Shown: in pieces, positions 1 to 9,708 of the stretch
How positions within the stretch are numbered: position 1 is the first letter of the stretch
How the letters are laid out: every line of letters begins with the position of its first letter
Assembly: GCF_003026475.1 (NCBI RefSeq)
Contig: NZ_PYMC01000012.1
Coordinates: 81,611 to 145,610 of the forward strand
DNA from: Photobacterium lipolyticum
GTDB lineage: Bacteria > Pseudomonadota > Gammaproteobacteria > Enterobacterales > Vibrionaceae
DNA: 64,000 nt
Reading direction: 5' to 3'
The notes under the pieces: model-generated
Database searches by the model: none
What the model was told of the DNA's origin: nothing
The model's input: only the letters and a program-made list of their open reading frames with translations
Made by a program: the position numbers and the translations under genes

Positions 1-1205
1 CTGGTGAAGATCCAAACCCTCATCATTTTCATGTATATACCTGGGATCGATTAAAAGAAGAGTGCGGTACTCATTTTATTTTAGAGAAAGGCTTTGTCCA
101 AACGGCCGGTGGGGCGATGAAATGCCATCATTCGCCTCGCGCTTGGTATGAAGTCTCTGTTGAGGGGTTTGATCGTGAAGCTGAATGGATTATTTTGCTT
201 TGTATGAAAGATCCGATGAAAGGTCAATCTTTACCATATACTGAGACTCAATGGGAATTGCCTGAATCAGAGGATTTCAATGTAGTTTCATTTTCCAGAG
301 ATTACCAGAACCCATGGATAGTCCGCGGTACGGTGACAAGAGGCCAGCGCTTATTAAATCAGAGATTACTTGTTTCCAAGCAACTTGAAATATTATCAAC
401 CAGCGCGCCTGGTTCAGTTGATTATGCCGCTTCATTATGCGGCTATATATATTCTGTCATCGAAAATGAAGAATATGTTAAGAATAGTGTCGTTGATAGT
501 ATTTCGAAACAAATTGATGAATACTTAGATTTGCAGCAAAAGACTCCGCATCATATCCGCTGGAGTGTTTCAATCACGTTTGCAGCAGGCGTTTTGTATA
601 AGCACCTAGGTGATATTAATAAATCACTCGAGTTCTTCAAAAAAGCGACACAATTTGATGTAACAAAGTTTAGCCCTTTACTTGGAAACAAAACTTTAGA
701 TGCCTACTTCGAGATGGCAAAGCTTCATCTTAGCTTGAATGAAAAAGATAAGGCTAAGTCATATTTAGAAGCAACTGTTCAAGAGGCAATCCGTCTTTCC
801 AAATCTGATTGGTTGAATATTATTGGAAACACTGTTAACCCATGTCCGTTTGGCTTTCCTGAAATGGCACAGTTGCTTGATAAGGGGGCTAGAGCTGCTT
901 ATATGCTCAATAATTTTGATAGTATTGATGCCCGTCCTGAGCTTATTGCAACAGAAGCCAAAGGCTACTTTGAACGTATCATAGCGAATAACGAAACAAT
1001 AATTTCGGAACAAACGGCTGGTTTAAAAAACTTATATGCTGAAGTTGAAAGGTTGAATAAAGATAACAAAGTGTATATTGCAGAAATGCATCGTTTAAAT
1101 GAAGAAATTAATAATATGGAAAAAATTGATAATGGAGTACGTCAGTCGTTTTTTTACCGAGGACTTCGATATGTTTATCGAAGAGCTAAAGTTATCTTAA
1201 AATAA
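1..1205 (+). CDS. SAM-dependent methyltransferase, C-terminal part, with helical/coiled-coil tail (5' end outside window)
   Basis: The reading frame is open from base 3 with no start upstream, so the gene begins outside the window; an internal ATG at 117 is not the true start. The first visible residues (frame from base 3, including HVYTWDRLKEE, EKGFVQTAGG and EWIILLCMKDPM) resemble the C-terminal end of class I SAM-dependent methyltransferases found in polysaccharide clusters. After this comes a helical, TPR-like stretch (GVLYKHLGDINKSLEFFKKA, then EMAKLHLSLNEKDKAKSYLE) and a coiled coil near the C-terminus rich in E, N and K. The gene lies 204 bases before a run of glycosyltransferases, so a role in modifying a surface glycan, for example chain-end methylation, is plausible. 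That role is inferred from context. The catalytic SAM-binding motifs lie outside the window and cannot be checked. Confidence 0.6.
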   Translation, partial: GEDPNPHHFHVYTWDRLKEECGTHFILEKGFVQTAGGAMKCHHSPRAWYEVSVEGFDREAEWIILLCMKDPMKGQSLPYTETQWELPESEDFNVVSFSRDYQNPWIVRGTVTRGQRLLNQRLLVSKQLEILSTSAPGSVDYAASLCGYIYSVIENEEYVKNSVVDSISKQIDEYLDLQQKTPHHIRWSVSITFAAGVLYKHLGDINKSLEFFKKATQFDVTKFSPLLGNKTLDAYFEMAKLHLSLNEKDKAKSYLEATVQEAIRLSKSDWLNIIGNTVNPCPFGFPEMAQLLDKGARAAYMLNNFDSIDARPELIATEAKGYFERIIANNETIISEQTAGLKNLYAEVERLNKDNKVYIAEMHRLNEEINNMEKIDNGVRQSFFYRGLRYVYRRAKVILK

Positions 1206-1409
1206 CCACGAAGGCATTTAAAATGACTAAAATGCGTTAGTATCAGTCAAATTAGATGCCTCTTTAGCTACATAGCATACAAAATTAATAGTGATTAGAT
1301 GATTCTAAATAACTAGATTGGGCTTATAACTCATATGCTTAATATTATTTTTTTATAACTAATATTGATAGCTATGTCTTTGGGTAAATAAATAATTGAA
1401 GCAAAGTAT

Positions 1410-4400
1410 ATGATTAATAATAAAGTTGGAATAGTCATTGTTTCCTATAATGCGCACAAAGCCGTTGAGCTTACATTGAGCAGCTTGAGCCGTGCATATA
1501 ATGAAACAGAATATAAAGTAATATTAATTGATAATGCATCTAAACTAGAGCAACGAGAGCTTATAAAGCAATCATTTAATAGATATTGCGATGGCGCAAA
1601 TTCTAATTGGCTTTATATCCAAGAAGAAAAAAATTCAGGTTTTTCTGGCGGCAACAATGTTGGCATAAAAAAGTTATTAGATGATCATGAAGTTGATCAG
1701 ATCTGCCTATTGAACAGCGATGTTATTGTTACGGATCATTGGCTGGATAGGTTGATTGAAAAAAATGAGGCTGTTGTTAGCGCGGTTACTAATAAAGCAG
1801 ATAGCGAGCAATGCGTGCCTTGTGATTATGATTTCTCGTTACAAGAGGCTTTGAATTCAGATGAGCAAGGCGTAAAAGAAAGCGTTTATCAAACAATCAA
1901 TGATTATTCTAACAAGCGCTATAGTGATTTTAGAGATAGCACTGTAACGTCCGATGTTACTTTTTTTTGTGTGCTACTCAAAAAAGAGGTAATACAGCAA
2001 GTTGGTTTGCTTGATGAAACTTTCTTTCCTGGCGGCTATGAGGATGATGATTATTGCCTTAGGTTAAAAGCAAAAGGAATTGAACCTAAGTTATGTCGGG
2101 ATGTATTCATACATCATTGGGGTTCGGCATCATTTGGCCAGCTTCAGCATTCTTATTTCCAGGAAAATGCTAATAAGAATCGCAGCTATCTAGAAGAAAA
2201 GCACAACATTACTTGGGCATACAGAGCTGAAAGACCGTTTTTGTCGTATTTTCAAGACATTAGCTACTGTCTTGAAAATAGAGAGAGCATTGGAATGTTC
2301 TCTTTTTATGACCAACGGTTTGTTGAAGAGCTAGACCATTTAGTCTCAAACTATGTCAGCGAAAGTAAAGCGATATCGAAGCTTATTGATATTGCAGTTA
2401 ATAAACATAATGTGCAATATCACGGCGACGCTAATGATTTTGACTCTATTCAAGTTGATTGGGAATATATCAAGGAGCATAAGAATAGCTCACTGAAAAT
2501 TGAACCTTCTGAATCAGAAAAAGCTAACTTGAATAAAAAGTGTGAAGGTTTTTTAAATGATATAAATGCTTGTCAACTTCAGACAATTAATGATTACAAG
2601 TTTTTATGTGAAAATGCTCCAGAATTGGTTTCAGGTCAAAGTATTAATGAGCTGAAAATTGGCTTTTGGGGTAAAATCAAAAAAGCAATAAAAACAATTG
2701 TTAATTTTAAGGGAATTGTATTCTTTGGTGGATATCCGTCCGAAGAGAAATTAAATGATGGTTACTTCCAACGCATCAATGCCATTGATGAGCAAGTCCA
2801 GGACCGTTGGCGTGTCTATGTAGACCATAATCAAGAAGGACATTGGTGGTCTTTACCGGCGAAGCAAGTGATTGCAATTAATGTCGCTGGCACAAGAAAA
2901 AATAAGCTAATGGCAAGATTATTGACCGTTCTGTTAGCCATCAGATGCGGTAAGATTTACTATCACAGTGTCTTGAGAATGCATGATAGCCGTTTCGGAT
3001 TGCTGATGTACATGCCAGTTATCAAAAAGATCATCGATATTCATGGCGTTGTGCCTGAAGAATTCAGATATCATAATGATTATTATAGCGCGTGTTTGTA
3101 TGAAAAATACGAAAAGCTAGCAGTAAAAAAAGCTGATCTTGTATTAACTGTCACAGATGCTATGAAGCAGTATTTGGCAGATAAGTACAGGGTCGATCTT
3201 ACTAAAAAAGGGATCACGCTACCGATTTTCCAAAATGCAGAAATTGGCGAATGCGTGAAATCTAAAAATGGTGAGCAGGCTAAAGCTATTTATGCTGGTG
3301 GCTTACATAAATGGCAGCAGGTAGATAAGATGTTGTCAGCAATTGAGGCTAAAAGAGAAGATTTCCGTTTCTATTTCTTTACCCCGTCACCAGATATCAT
3401 CCACGGAAAATTGTCGGCTAATGCGTTATCAAGTGGTAATATTGAGATTGGCTGTAAAACAAGCGATGAGTTAAAAGCTTATTATCAAGGTGCTGATTAT
3501 GGATTTATTCTGAGAGAAGATATTATTGTTAATAATGTTTCTTGTCCGACAAAGCTAATCGAATACCTAGAATACGATATTATCCCTGTTATTGATTCAC
3601 CTAAAATTGGTGACTTTTCAACTCATGGAATGAGATACGTTCTTCTTCATGATTTTATCAACGGTAATCTTCCAACGGCTGCAGATCGTCTTGAGATGAT
3701 AGCTAGGAACCGTGAGGTTATTAATAAGCTTCATGGTTATAGAAATAAGGGGAACCAATTATTACTTCGTTACTTTAATAATGAAGTGATTGAAAAACCT
3801 GCACTTAGTATCAAACTAGCTACCAAAATCAAAAGAAGAATTAATCTAGATTCACCGTTGGGTAAATGGGCTTCTGTACTTTGGGCTAAATATAAGTCTG
3901 CTACGGGTACTAAACTTATCGAACAAAGTGATTTCAACCTCGATGACATTCTTTCAGAAGATGAAAAGTTTGATGTTATTATTCAGGTAGATAATTTTGT
4001 TGCAGGTGGTTTAGAAAATGTCGTAATAGATATCAATAGTGAGTTCCAAAAAGCGAATCTGAAATGTTGTCTTGTTGTCTTTGGGACTGTGGGATCCGCA
4101 GTTGAGAAAGCCAGACAATTCGGCTTGACAGTATTTGAAATGCCATATGGAGATGAGTTGTATAAAAAGCTACTTAAGCGAGTTGAACCGAAAGTTGTAA
4201 TGACTCATTATTCTTTGCAAGGTCTTGATATATGTAAAGAGTATGGAATTTATACAATTCAAGTCATTCATAACATGTATATGTGGTTTTCGAGCGCTGA
4301 AAAAATGGCATTTAAGCAGGCTGCTGAAAGTACGGACTGTTATGTTTCAGTGTCTCAAATGGCTCAGGATTATGCGATTTCAAAGTTAGGGTTACCCAAA

Positions 4401-5090
4401 GAAAAATGTACAGTTATTCCTAATGGTATCGATATCGCAAAATTTAATGCATTACCAGACGTTGACGAGTGTGACTCACTGCGTAGAACATTGGGTATCT
4501 CTGACGACGATTTTGTCTATTTATCTGTAGGTTCGATAAATCATCAGAAAAATCCAGCATCGATAGTTAGAGCGTTTGCAAAAATTGCTAATCAGGAAGT
4601 CAGTAGTAAACTGATCATGGTAGGCCCTATCTACGAGCAAGATATCTATCAAGATGTATTAGAAGAAATTAAGGCTCATGGGTTAGAAGAACGAGTGATA
4701 CATGTTGACCATGACAATAATATTAAAAAATATTATTCGATTGCTGATGTTTTTGTTCATTCGCCATTCTTTGAGGGCGGGATGCCACCATTAGTTATCT
4801 TGGAAGCGATTGCTTCGAATCTACCAGTCATCACTATTGATACACTGATTCCATCTGACTTAAATGCTAATCCTGCTATCTACACCGTACAGCCACATGT
4901 TGATCTTTTTGAATTTGATAAAAGGATAACTGACTTACGTTCTTCACCTGATGTTGAAGAAAAGTTCGCTGAATGCATGATGAAGAGCTTTAAGCAGTAT
5001 GAAAGGCCGAATGCGGAGATTGAGTTGGCTAACTATGATAAGCCGCGCATGTTTAAAAAGTACATTGATCTGGTAAATTCAAACATGTAA
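1410..5090 (+). CDS. Three-domain glycosyltransferase (GT2 + GT4-like + GT4)
   Basis: A 1226-residue cytoplasmic glycosyltransferase that appears to carry three catalytic modules. Residues 1 to about 270 are a GT2 domain of the rhamnosyltransferase type: VGIVIVSYNAHKAVELTL at the start, LLNSDVIV as the likely nucleotide-sugar/metal site, and GGYEDDDYCLRLKAKG followed by HHWGS. Residues about 430-800 form a GT-B-like domain (GIVFFGGYPSEEKLNDGYF, IDIHGVVPEEF, then PTKLIEYLEYDIIPVI). Residues about 853-1226 form a canonical GT4 domain with a donor-binding region (VIPNGID, EGGMPPLVILEAIASNLPVI). Three transferases in one chain suggest that it adds successive sugars to one oligosaccharide unit; acceptors and donors are unknown. 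The ATG at 1410 has only a weak upstream ribosome site (GAAGCAAAG). Low GC is typical of this cluster. Confidence 0.85.
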   Translation: MINNKVGIVIVSYNAHKAVELTLSSLSRAYNETEYKVILIDNASKLEQRELIKQSFNRYCDGANSNWLYIQEEKNSGFSGGNNVGIKKLLDDHEVDQICLLNSDVIVTDHWLDRLIEKNEAVVSAVTNKADSEQCVPCDYDFSLQEALNSDEQGVKESVYQTINDYSNKRYSDFRDSTVTSDVTFFCVLLKKEVIQQVGLLDETFFPGGYEDDDYCLRLKAKGIEPKLCRDVFIHHWGSASFGQLQHSYFQENANKNRSYLEEKHNITWAYRAERPFLSYFQDISYCLENRESIGMFSFYDQRFVEELDHLVSNYVSESKAISKLIDIAVNKHNVQYHGDANDFDSIQVDWEYIKEHKNSSLKIEPSESEKANLNKKCEGFLNDINACQLQTINDYKFLCENAPELVSGQSINELKIGFWGKIKKAIKTIVNFKGIVFFGGYPSEEKLNDGYFQRINAIDEQVQDRWRVYVDHNQEGHWWSLPAKQVIAINVAGTRKNKLMARLLTVLLAIRCGKIYYHSVLRMHDSRFGLLMYMPVIKKIIDIHGVVPEEFRYHNDYYSACLYEKYEKLAVKKADLVLTVTDAMKQYLADKYRVDLTKKGITLPIFQNAEIGECVKSKNGEQAKAIYAGGLHKWQQVDKMLSAIEAKREDFRFYFFTPSPDIIHGKLSANALSSGNIEIGCKTSDELKAYYQGADYGFILREDIIVNNVSCPTKLIEYLEYDIIPVIDSPKIGDFSTHGMRYVLLHDFINGNLPTAADRLEMIARNREVINKLHGYRNKGNQLLLRYFNNEVIEKPALSIKLATKIKRRINLDSPLGKWASVLWAKYKSATGTKLIEQSDFNLDDILSEDEKFDVIIQVDNFVAGGLENVVIDINSEFQKANLKCCLVVFGTVGSAVEKARQFGLTVFEMPYGDELYKKLLKRVEPKVVMTHYSLQGLDICKEYGIYTIQVIHNMYMWFSSAEKMAFKQAAESTDCYVSVSQMAQDYAISKLGLPKEKCTVIPNGIDIAKFNALPDVDECDSLRRTLGISDDDFVYLSVGSINHQKNPASIVRAFAKIANQEVSSKLIMVGPIYEQDIYQDVLEEIKAHGLEERVIHVDHDNNIKKYYSIADVFVHSPFFEGGMPPLVILEAIASNLPVITIDTLIPSDLNANPAIYTVQPHVDLFEFDKRITDLRSSPDVEEKFAECMMKSFKQYERPNAEIELANYDKPRMFKKYIDLVNSNM

Positions 5091-5097
5091 CTTGCTT

Positions 5098-5129
5098 ATA
5101 TTCAGTGCAGCTTATGCTGCACTGAATAT
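5098..5129 (+). terminator. Perfect 14-bp stem-loop after the three-domain glycosyltransferase
   Basis: The arms ATATTCAGTGCAGC and GCTGCACTGAATAT are perfectly complementary with a four-base loop TTAT. The structure starts 7 bases after the stop codon at 5088-5090. There is no T-run behind it, so it is a poor intrinsic terminator. It is more likely an RNA processing or stabilising hairpin, or an attenuator, inside the operon. It also argues against translation starting at the TTG at 5092. Confidence 0.55.
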
Positions 5130-5163
5130 TCTGATGTTCTATCAAGAAGATAATAAAAGTATT

Positions 5164-6396
5164 ATGTATGAGAAAACTTATTCACTTATTAAAAAGTGTT
5201 ATTGGTCATTGCCATCACCAATTCGCTCCATGCTTAATGATCTTCGCTATACAATTGTAAGAAGACTAAGATCAAAGTTATTAGGTGCTAAGACGACTGA
5301 AAATGCTAGCGATATAAATGTTCACGATTTTGAGGGAATCTTATCAACACATAAAAATATTTATGTATTTGAACTTGCTGTTGACTGGGGAATTGATTTA
5401 TATCAGAGGCCACAGCATTTAGCGACTGCATTAGGTCATGATGATTCTTTCGTTATTTATAAGACCCAAGGTGATGGCGTTAACGGTTTCAGAAATATTG
5501 CCCACAATGTATGGCTTACGAATGAGTTAGTGTATGTAGACTCTTTAGATGACGTTAAGAGAGTGTATTTCTCTACATCAATTTTTAATACCTGTGAGCA
5601 TATGATTGCGATGAGAGAGAAGGGGCGGATCTTCTATGAATATATCGATCATATTTCAGAAGAAATTTCGGGTGGTAAAACAGAGATTAGGATCCTTAAT
5701 GAAGTTAAAGCGTTTGCTTTTGAAGGGGGAGTTGATCATGTTGTTGCAACTGCAGATGAATTGCATACTGAGTCATTACGGTACCTTGAGCCTAAGAATG
5801 TGAGTTTGATACCAAATGGTGTCAATGTTGAGCACTATCAGAACATTGATGTGAATAGTTTATTAGACCCGTGTTTTTCTGATTTTACAGCTAAGTATGA
5901 CATCATTGTCGGTTATTTCGGTGCAATTGCCCCATGGTTATGGTATGAACTGATTGATGGAATTGTTGCGAAGAACCCAAATCTAGGCTTTGTCATGCTA
6001 GGTCCAGATTATGGCGGCTGCCAGAGCAAATTACCCAAATACGACAACTTTTTATGGCTAGGGCCTGTTAGTTATACTGAGTTACCGTGTTATGCGAATG
6101 AATTTGATGCTTGCTGGATCCCATTTAGCCCTGGAGACATAGCAAAAACAACATCACCGTTGAAATTATTTGAATACTTTGCACTAGGAAGACCTGTTAC
6201 CGTTACATCGGATATGCGCGAATGCACTAAGTATAATGAAGTATTTCACGGCGACTCTTTATCAAGCTTTAACGATGCATTGAACCAATCATTTCATAAG
6301 ATAGGAAACTCTGATTATCAGCAAAAAACATTAGAGCTGGCAAAGCTCAACAGTTGGAATAAACGTGCTCAATGTTATAACTCAATTCGTTTCTAA
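5164..6396 (+). CDS. GT-B glycosyltransferase, TuaH-like
   Basis: A 410-residue predicted cytoplasmic glycosyltransferase of the GT4/TuaH-like type. Characteristic segments are DWGIDLYQRPQHLATALG near the N-terminus (the RPQH motif is shared with the next gene), FEYIDHISEE-like acidic residues, SLIPNGVNVEHYQ in mid-chain, VGYFGAIAPWLWYELI at the start of the C-terminal donor-binding lobe, and KTTSPLKLFEYFALGRPVTV near the end. I chose the ATG at 5164 because the longer frame from TTG 5092 runs through a strong hairpin and has no ribosome site; the site before 5164 (AGAAGAT) is also only moderate. The next gene starts 14 bases after this stop, so the two are probably cotranscribed. The sugar transferred is unknown. 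Confidence 0.75.
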   Translation: MYEKTYSLIKKCYWSLPSPIRSMLNDLRYTIVRRLRSKLLGAKTTENASDINVHDFEGILSTHKNIYVFELAVDWGIDLYQRPQHLATALGHDDSFVIYKTQGDGVNGFRNIAHNVWLTNELVYVDSLDDVKRVYFSTSIFNTCEHMIAMREKGRIFYEYIDHISEEISGGKTEIRILNEVKAFAFEGGVDHVVATADELHTESLRYLEPKNVSLIPNGVNVEHYQNIDVNSLLDPCFSDFTAKYDIIVGYFGAIAPWLWYELIDGIVAKNPNLGFVMLGPDYGGCQSKLPKYDNFLWLGPVSYTELPCYANEFDACWIPFSPGDIAKTTSPLKLFEYFALGRPVTVTSDMRECTKYNEVFHGDSLSSFNDALNQSFHKIGNSDYQQKTLELAKLNSWNKRAQCYNSIRF

Positions 6397-6410
6397 GTGA
6401 TAGACAATAT

Positions 6411-7481
6411 ATGGATTTGATTTATTTTTCTCCAGTTCCTTGGAATAGTATTGCTCAGCGGCCCCACTTTTTTATCAAAGAAGCGATCAAGCAAGGGTTC
6501 GATAACATCATATGGGTTAATCCGACTCCGTCTCGGTTTCCAGAATTGTATGATCTTCGCAGGGTGTTATCACCCTTTGAAGCTAGCAGCTTCGATATTC
6601 CACCACAGGTGAAAGTCATTTCGCCGAGGCTAATACCTATCGAGCCATTTAACTCTGGCTACAAACTACTGAATAAGAGCAAGCTTGATATTATCGTTGC
6701 GGAAATTAAATCAGAAATCAAACATGAATCCCGACATATAGTTGTCGGTAAGCCGTGCTTGCTGGCAGAAAAAGTTTTGGCAGAGATTGATTTTACAAGT
6801 ACTGCCCTTGATATGATGGATGATTTTCCTTGCTTCTTTTCTGGCCTTTCAAGGGTAAGTGTTGGTAAAACCCTCGAGAGAATGATTCAACAAGTTGATT
6901 TGTGTATTTATTCATCGACTAGTCTTGGTGAAAAATATTCTCTGACGAATTTGAATTCAATGCTGGTTTTAAATGCGTGTGACGAGCACTTTCTGCAAAA
7001 GGCACAAAGTCGAAAACGAAACCCTAGGACCGAGAAGTTAATTTTCGGTTATGTTGGCACAGTTGCGACTTGGTTTGATTGGGATGTAGTATTAAAGCTT
7101 TCGTCTCAGTACCCTGAGTCTGAAATTCATATAGTTGGGCCAAATTATTCATCGACACCAAGCGCACTACCTACAAATGTTACGCTATTCCCTGCAATTG
7201 AGCACTCTAAAGTTTCTGAGGTTATCGCGACCTTTGATTATGGCTTAATTCCGTTTAAGCAAAATGAATTGACCGAATCGGTTGACCCTGTAAAGTATTA
7301 CGAATATCTAGCACATCAAATCCCAGTAATAAGCACGCCTTTTGGGCAAATGAAGTATCGGATAGAGAACAACAATGTTCATGATTTTTCTGTTTTTTCC
7401 GTAAACTATCAAATAGAACCGGAATCAACCGTTACGTGGCATAATAGATTTCGACCTTTTTTTAATTTACTTAAACAGTAA
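6411..7481 (+). CDS. TuaH-like glycosyltransferase
   Basis: A 356-residue GT-B fold protein. It opens with IYFSPVPWNSIAQRPHFF, the segment typical of TuaH-type teichuronic-acid/O-antigen glycosyltransferases. Other visible parts are LDMMDDFPCFFSG, LIFGYVGTVATWFDWDVV at the start of the C-terminal lobe, and DPVKYYEYLAHQIPVIST as the donor-binding region. It shares the RPQH/RPHF N-terminal motif and overall layout with its upstream neighbour, so the pair may descend from a duplication or act on consecutive linkages. It follows that gene by 14 bases and precedes wecB. Acceptor and donor are unknown. The ATG at 6411 is the only sensible start before the conserved N-terminus. Confidence 0.78.
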   Translation: MDLIYFSPVPWNSIAQRPHFFIKEAIKQGFDNIIWVNPTPSRFPELYDLRRVLSPFEASSFDIPPQVKVISPRLIPIEPFNSGYKLLNKSKLDIIVAEIKSEIKHESRHIVVGKPCLLAEKVLAEIDFTSTALDMMDDFPCFFSGLSRVSVGKTLERMIQQVDLCIYSSTSLGEKYSLTNLNSMLVLNACDEHFLQKAQSRKRNPRTEKLIFGYVGTVATWFDWDVVLKLSSQYPESEIHIVGPNYSSTPSALPTNVTLFPAIEHSKVSEVIATFDYGLIPFKQNELTESVDPVKYYEYLAHQIPVISTPFGQMKYRIENNNVHDFSVFSVNYQIEPESTVTWHNRFRPFFNLLKQ

Positions 7482-7551
7482 AGAATAGACAAAATAGATG
7501 ACGTTGCCACTTACAAAGTAGTAATTGGCTTATGCATTCTTAGGAAAAAAT

Positions 7552-8688
7552 ATGACTACGATAAAAGTATTATCTGTTTTTGGTACACGACCAGAAGCAA
7601 TTAAAATGGCGCCTGTGGTTGATGGGCTTAAAAATGATCCACGTTTTGATAGTAAAGTCTGTGTCACGGCTCAGCACCGTGAAATGCTTGATCAAGTGTT
7701 AGGTTTATTTGAAATTGTGCCTGATTATGATTTGAACATTATGAAATCAGGTCAGGATCTCACCGATGTTACCACATCGATTTTGACAGGACTTCGCTCT
7801 GTTCTGCAAGAATATAAACCTGACTATGTTCTTGTTCATGGCGATACTGCAACCACATTGTCTGCGACACTTGCAAGTTACTATCAGCAGATTAAGGTTG
7901 GTCATGTCGAAGCAGGTCTGCGCACAAATAATATTTATTCACCTTGGCCTGAAGAAGGGAATCGTAAGCTGACAGGTGCTTTAGCTAACCTTCATTTTGC
8001 GCCGACTCAGATATCATTGGAAAACTTGTTAGCTGAAAATATTTCTGAAGTAGCTATTTCGGTAACAGGGAACACCGTAATAGATGCATTACTAATGGTT
8101 CAGGCTAAATTAACTAATGATACGGCTTTGTCTGAATGTTTATCTTCTAAATTTGACTTCCTTGACGCCAAGCGCCGTTTGGTTTTGATTACTGGCCATC
8201 GCCGTGAAAGCTTTGGTGGTGGATTTGAACGTATTTGCCAAGCAATATCAACACTAGCTAAATCTTTTCCAGATGTTGATTTTGTTTATCCGGTGCATCT
8301 GAACCCTAATGTTCGAGAGCCAGTAAACCGGTTGCTTGTAGATAAATCCAATGTTCATTTGATTGAGCCTCAAGATTATCTTCCTTTTGTATTTTTAATG
8401 ACTAAATCAAGTATTATTTTGACAGATTCCGGTGGTATACAAGAGGAGGCTCCATCTTTAGGTAAGCCTGTTCTTGTTATGAGAGAAACAACGGAGAGGC
8501 CAGAGGCTGTAGATGCTGGTACGGTTAAACTTGTTGGTACAAATGTAGATCAAATAATTCTTGAAGTTAGTCGCCTTCTAACAGATTCTGTTGAGTATGA
8601 AAGGATGAGTGTTGCTCATAATCCATATGGGGACGGAACTGCGAGTAAGCATATACTTGATGCAATTTCGAACGCTCACGAAAAATAA
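7552..8688 (+). CDS. wecB: UDP-N-acetylglucosamine 2-epimerase (non-hydrolysing)
   Basis: A cytoplasmic enzyme that interconverts UDP-GlcNAc and UDP-ManNAc, supplying ManNAc-type sugars for surface polysaccharide. The protein is 378 residues, the usual family length. Family motifs are present in order: [15 protein letters not shown] at the N-terminus, [23 protein letters not shown], the catalytic-site segment [11 protein letters not shown], and the UDP-binding [20 protein letters not shown] with RETTERPEA. The start is the ATG at 7552, behind AGGAAA at 7542; an in-frame TTG at 7525 lacks a ribosome site. No wecC (ManNAc dehydrogenase) is visible next to it, so UDP-ManNAc may be used directly or wecC may lie outside the window. 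Confidence 0.95.
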   Translation: MTTIKVLSVFGTRPEAIKMAPVVDGLKNDPRFDSKVCVTAQHREMLDQVLGLFEIVPDYDLNIMKSGQDLTDVTTSILTGLRSVLQEYKPDYVLVHGDTATTLSATLASYYQQIKVGHVEAGLRTNNIYSPWPEEGNRKLTGALANLHFAPTQISLENLLAENISEVAISVTGNTVIDALLMVQAKLTNDTALSECLSSKFDFLDAKRRLVLITGHRRESFGGGFERICQAISTLAKSFPDVDFVYPVHLNPNVREPVNRLLVDKSNVHLIEPQDYLPFVFLMTKSSIILTDSGGIQEEAPSLGKPVLVMRETTERPEAVDAGTVKLVGTNVDQIILEVSRLLTDSVEYERMSVAHNPYGDGTASKHILDAISNAHEK

Positions 8689-8840
8689 ATATTTGTTAGA
8701 TCCACCACAATGAAATGATACGCATTATGATGGAACGGAAATATTGTACTTAATTGCGTTACCCCTTTATTTCAAATGCTAACCGGCAAGAGGAATAGCT
8801 GTATAGAGTTGTATGAAGTTATTATACGTTGAGGTGGGAT

Positions 8841-9653
8841 TTGTTTAAGTTAGCAGTTAGCATCGTAACTTATAAACACAATGTTGATGAAATTGTTACA
8901 GTGGTTAATAAGTTGGCTGATGCGGTTTATAATAGTGAAAACACATGTTGTCAAGTTAATATTGTTGATAACCATGGCAGCTTCAACGGAGCTGACTTTA
9001 TTAAAAAAGTTAGCCATTTTGATGAAACTATAATTTCTTTTGATTATATTGCAAATCCTGACAATAATGGATATGGGTTTGGAAATAATTTAGCATTAGA
9101 AAAGTCTAAAGAGAGTGATTATTTTCTTGTGCTAAATCCTGATGCTTTTTTAAATGTTGATGCTTTACATAAAGCAATCAGCTATATGGAAGCTAATGAT
9201 GAGTGTGTTTTGCTTGCTCCTAAAATACTGTCGAAAATCGGAGTTCAAGAGTCTGGAGTGAAGGAGTATCCATCAATTCTAGTGTTGTTAGCTAGGCTTA
9301 TAAATTTAAAACCATTAAATGCACTGTGTCATAAGTCGTTGGAAAACTATGAGGCTAGAAGTGTGTTTCGAGCTGTTGAACCAATAGATGTGAATATAAT
9401 ATCGGGTTGTTTTATGTTATTTAAAACAACTTCGTTGAAATGTTTAGGCGGGTTTGATACTCGGTTCTTCATGTATTTTGAAGATTTTGATTTATCTTTA
9501 CGTGCTCAAAATATTGGACGAGTAATTTACCATCCCGATGTGATCATAACTCACTTAGGTGGTGGCGCTGGCAGAAAAGGTCTAAATCACGTCAGATTTT
9601 TTATACAGTCAATGGTTAAGTTTTTCCATAAACACGGATGGAAGATTATTTAG
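8841..9653 (+). CDS. GT2 glycosyltransferase, WbbL/rhamnosyltransferase type
   Basis: A 270-residue family 2 glycosyltransferase. It begins FKLAVSIVTYKHN, has NPDNNGYGFGNNLALEKS and LVLNPDAFLNVD (nucleotide-sugar/metal-binding loop), then SGCFMLFKTTSLKCLGGFD, FFMYFEDFDLSLRA and a late HLGGGAGRKG, an arrangement typical of WbbL-like enzymes that add rhamnose or a related sugar. I place the start at TTG 8841 because GAGGTGGG at 8831-8838 is well placed for it; the in-frame TTG at 8829 has the Shine-Dalgarno inside the gene. It is the last + strand gene of the glycan cluster, 152 bases after wecB, and ends at a strong hairpin. Confidence 0.82.
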   Translation: MFKLAVSIVTYKHNVDEIVTVVNKLADAVYNSENTCCQVNIVDNHGSFNGADFIKKVSHFDETIISFDYIANPDNNGYGFGNNLALEKSKESDYFLVLNPDAFLNVDALHKAISYMEANDECVLLAPKILSKIGVQESGVKEYPSILVLLARLINLKPLNALCHKSLENYEARSVFRAVEPIDVNIISGCFMLFKTTSLKCLGGFDTRFFMYFEDFDLSLRAQNIGRVIYHPDVIITHLGGGAGRKGLNHVRFFIQSMVKFFHKHGWKII

Positions 9654-9663
9654 CCTAAAATAA

Positions 9664-9688
9664 AGGCGGCTTTATATGCCGCCTCTTA
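9664..9688. terminator. Bidirectional terminator between the GT2 gene and the dehydratase gene
   Basis: GGCGGC at 9665-9670 pairs with GCCGCC at 9678-9683 around a seven-base AT loop, followed by TCTT. It sits in the 55-base gap between two convergent genes. Read on the - strand it is followed by TTTATTTT, so it can serve both. Confidence 0.75.
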
Positions 9689-9708
9689 AAGTTATTATGT
9701 GGCTTTCT

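Noticed and set aside
5092..5163. TTG start giving 24 extra residues for the TuaH-like protein
   Set aside because: No ribosome site, and the segment is the perfect hairpin after the previous gene.
1..9653. JUMPstart/ops element for RfaH
   Set aside because: The GGCGGTAG core is not seen; the promoter-proximal part of the cluster is outside the window.
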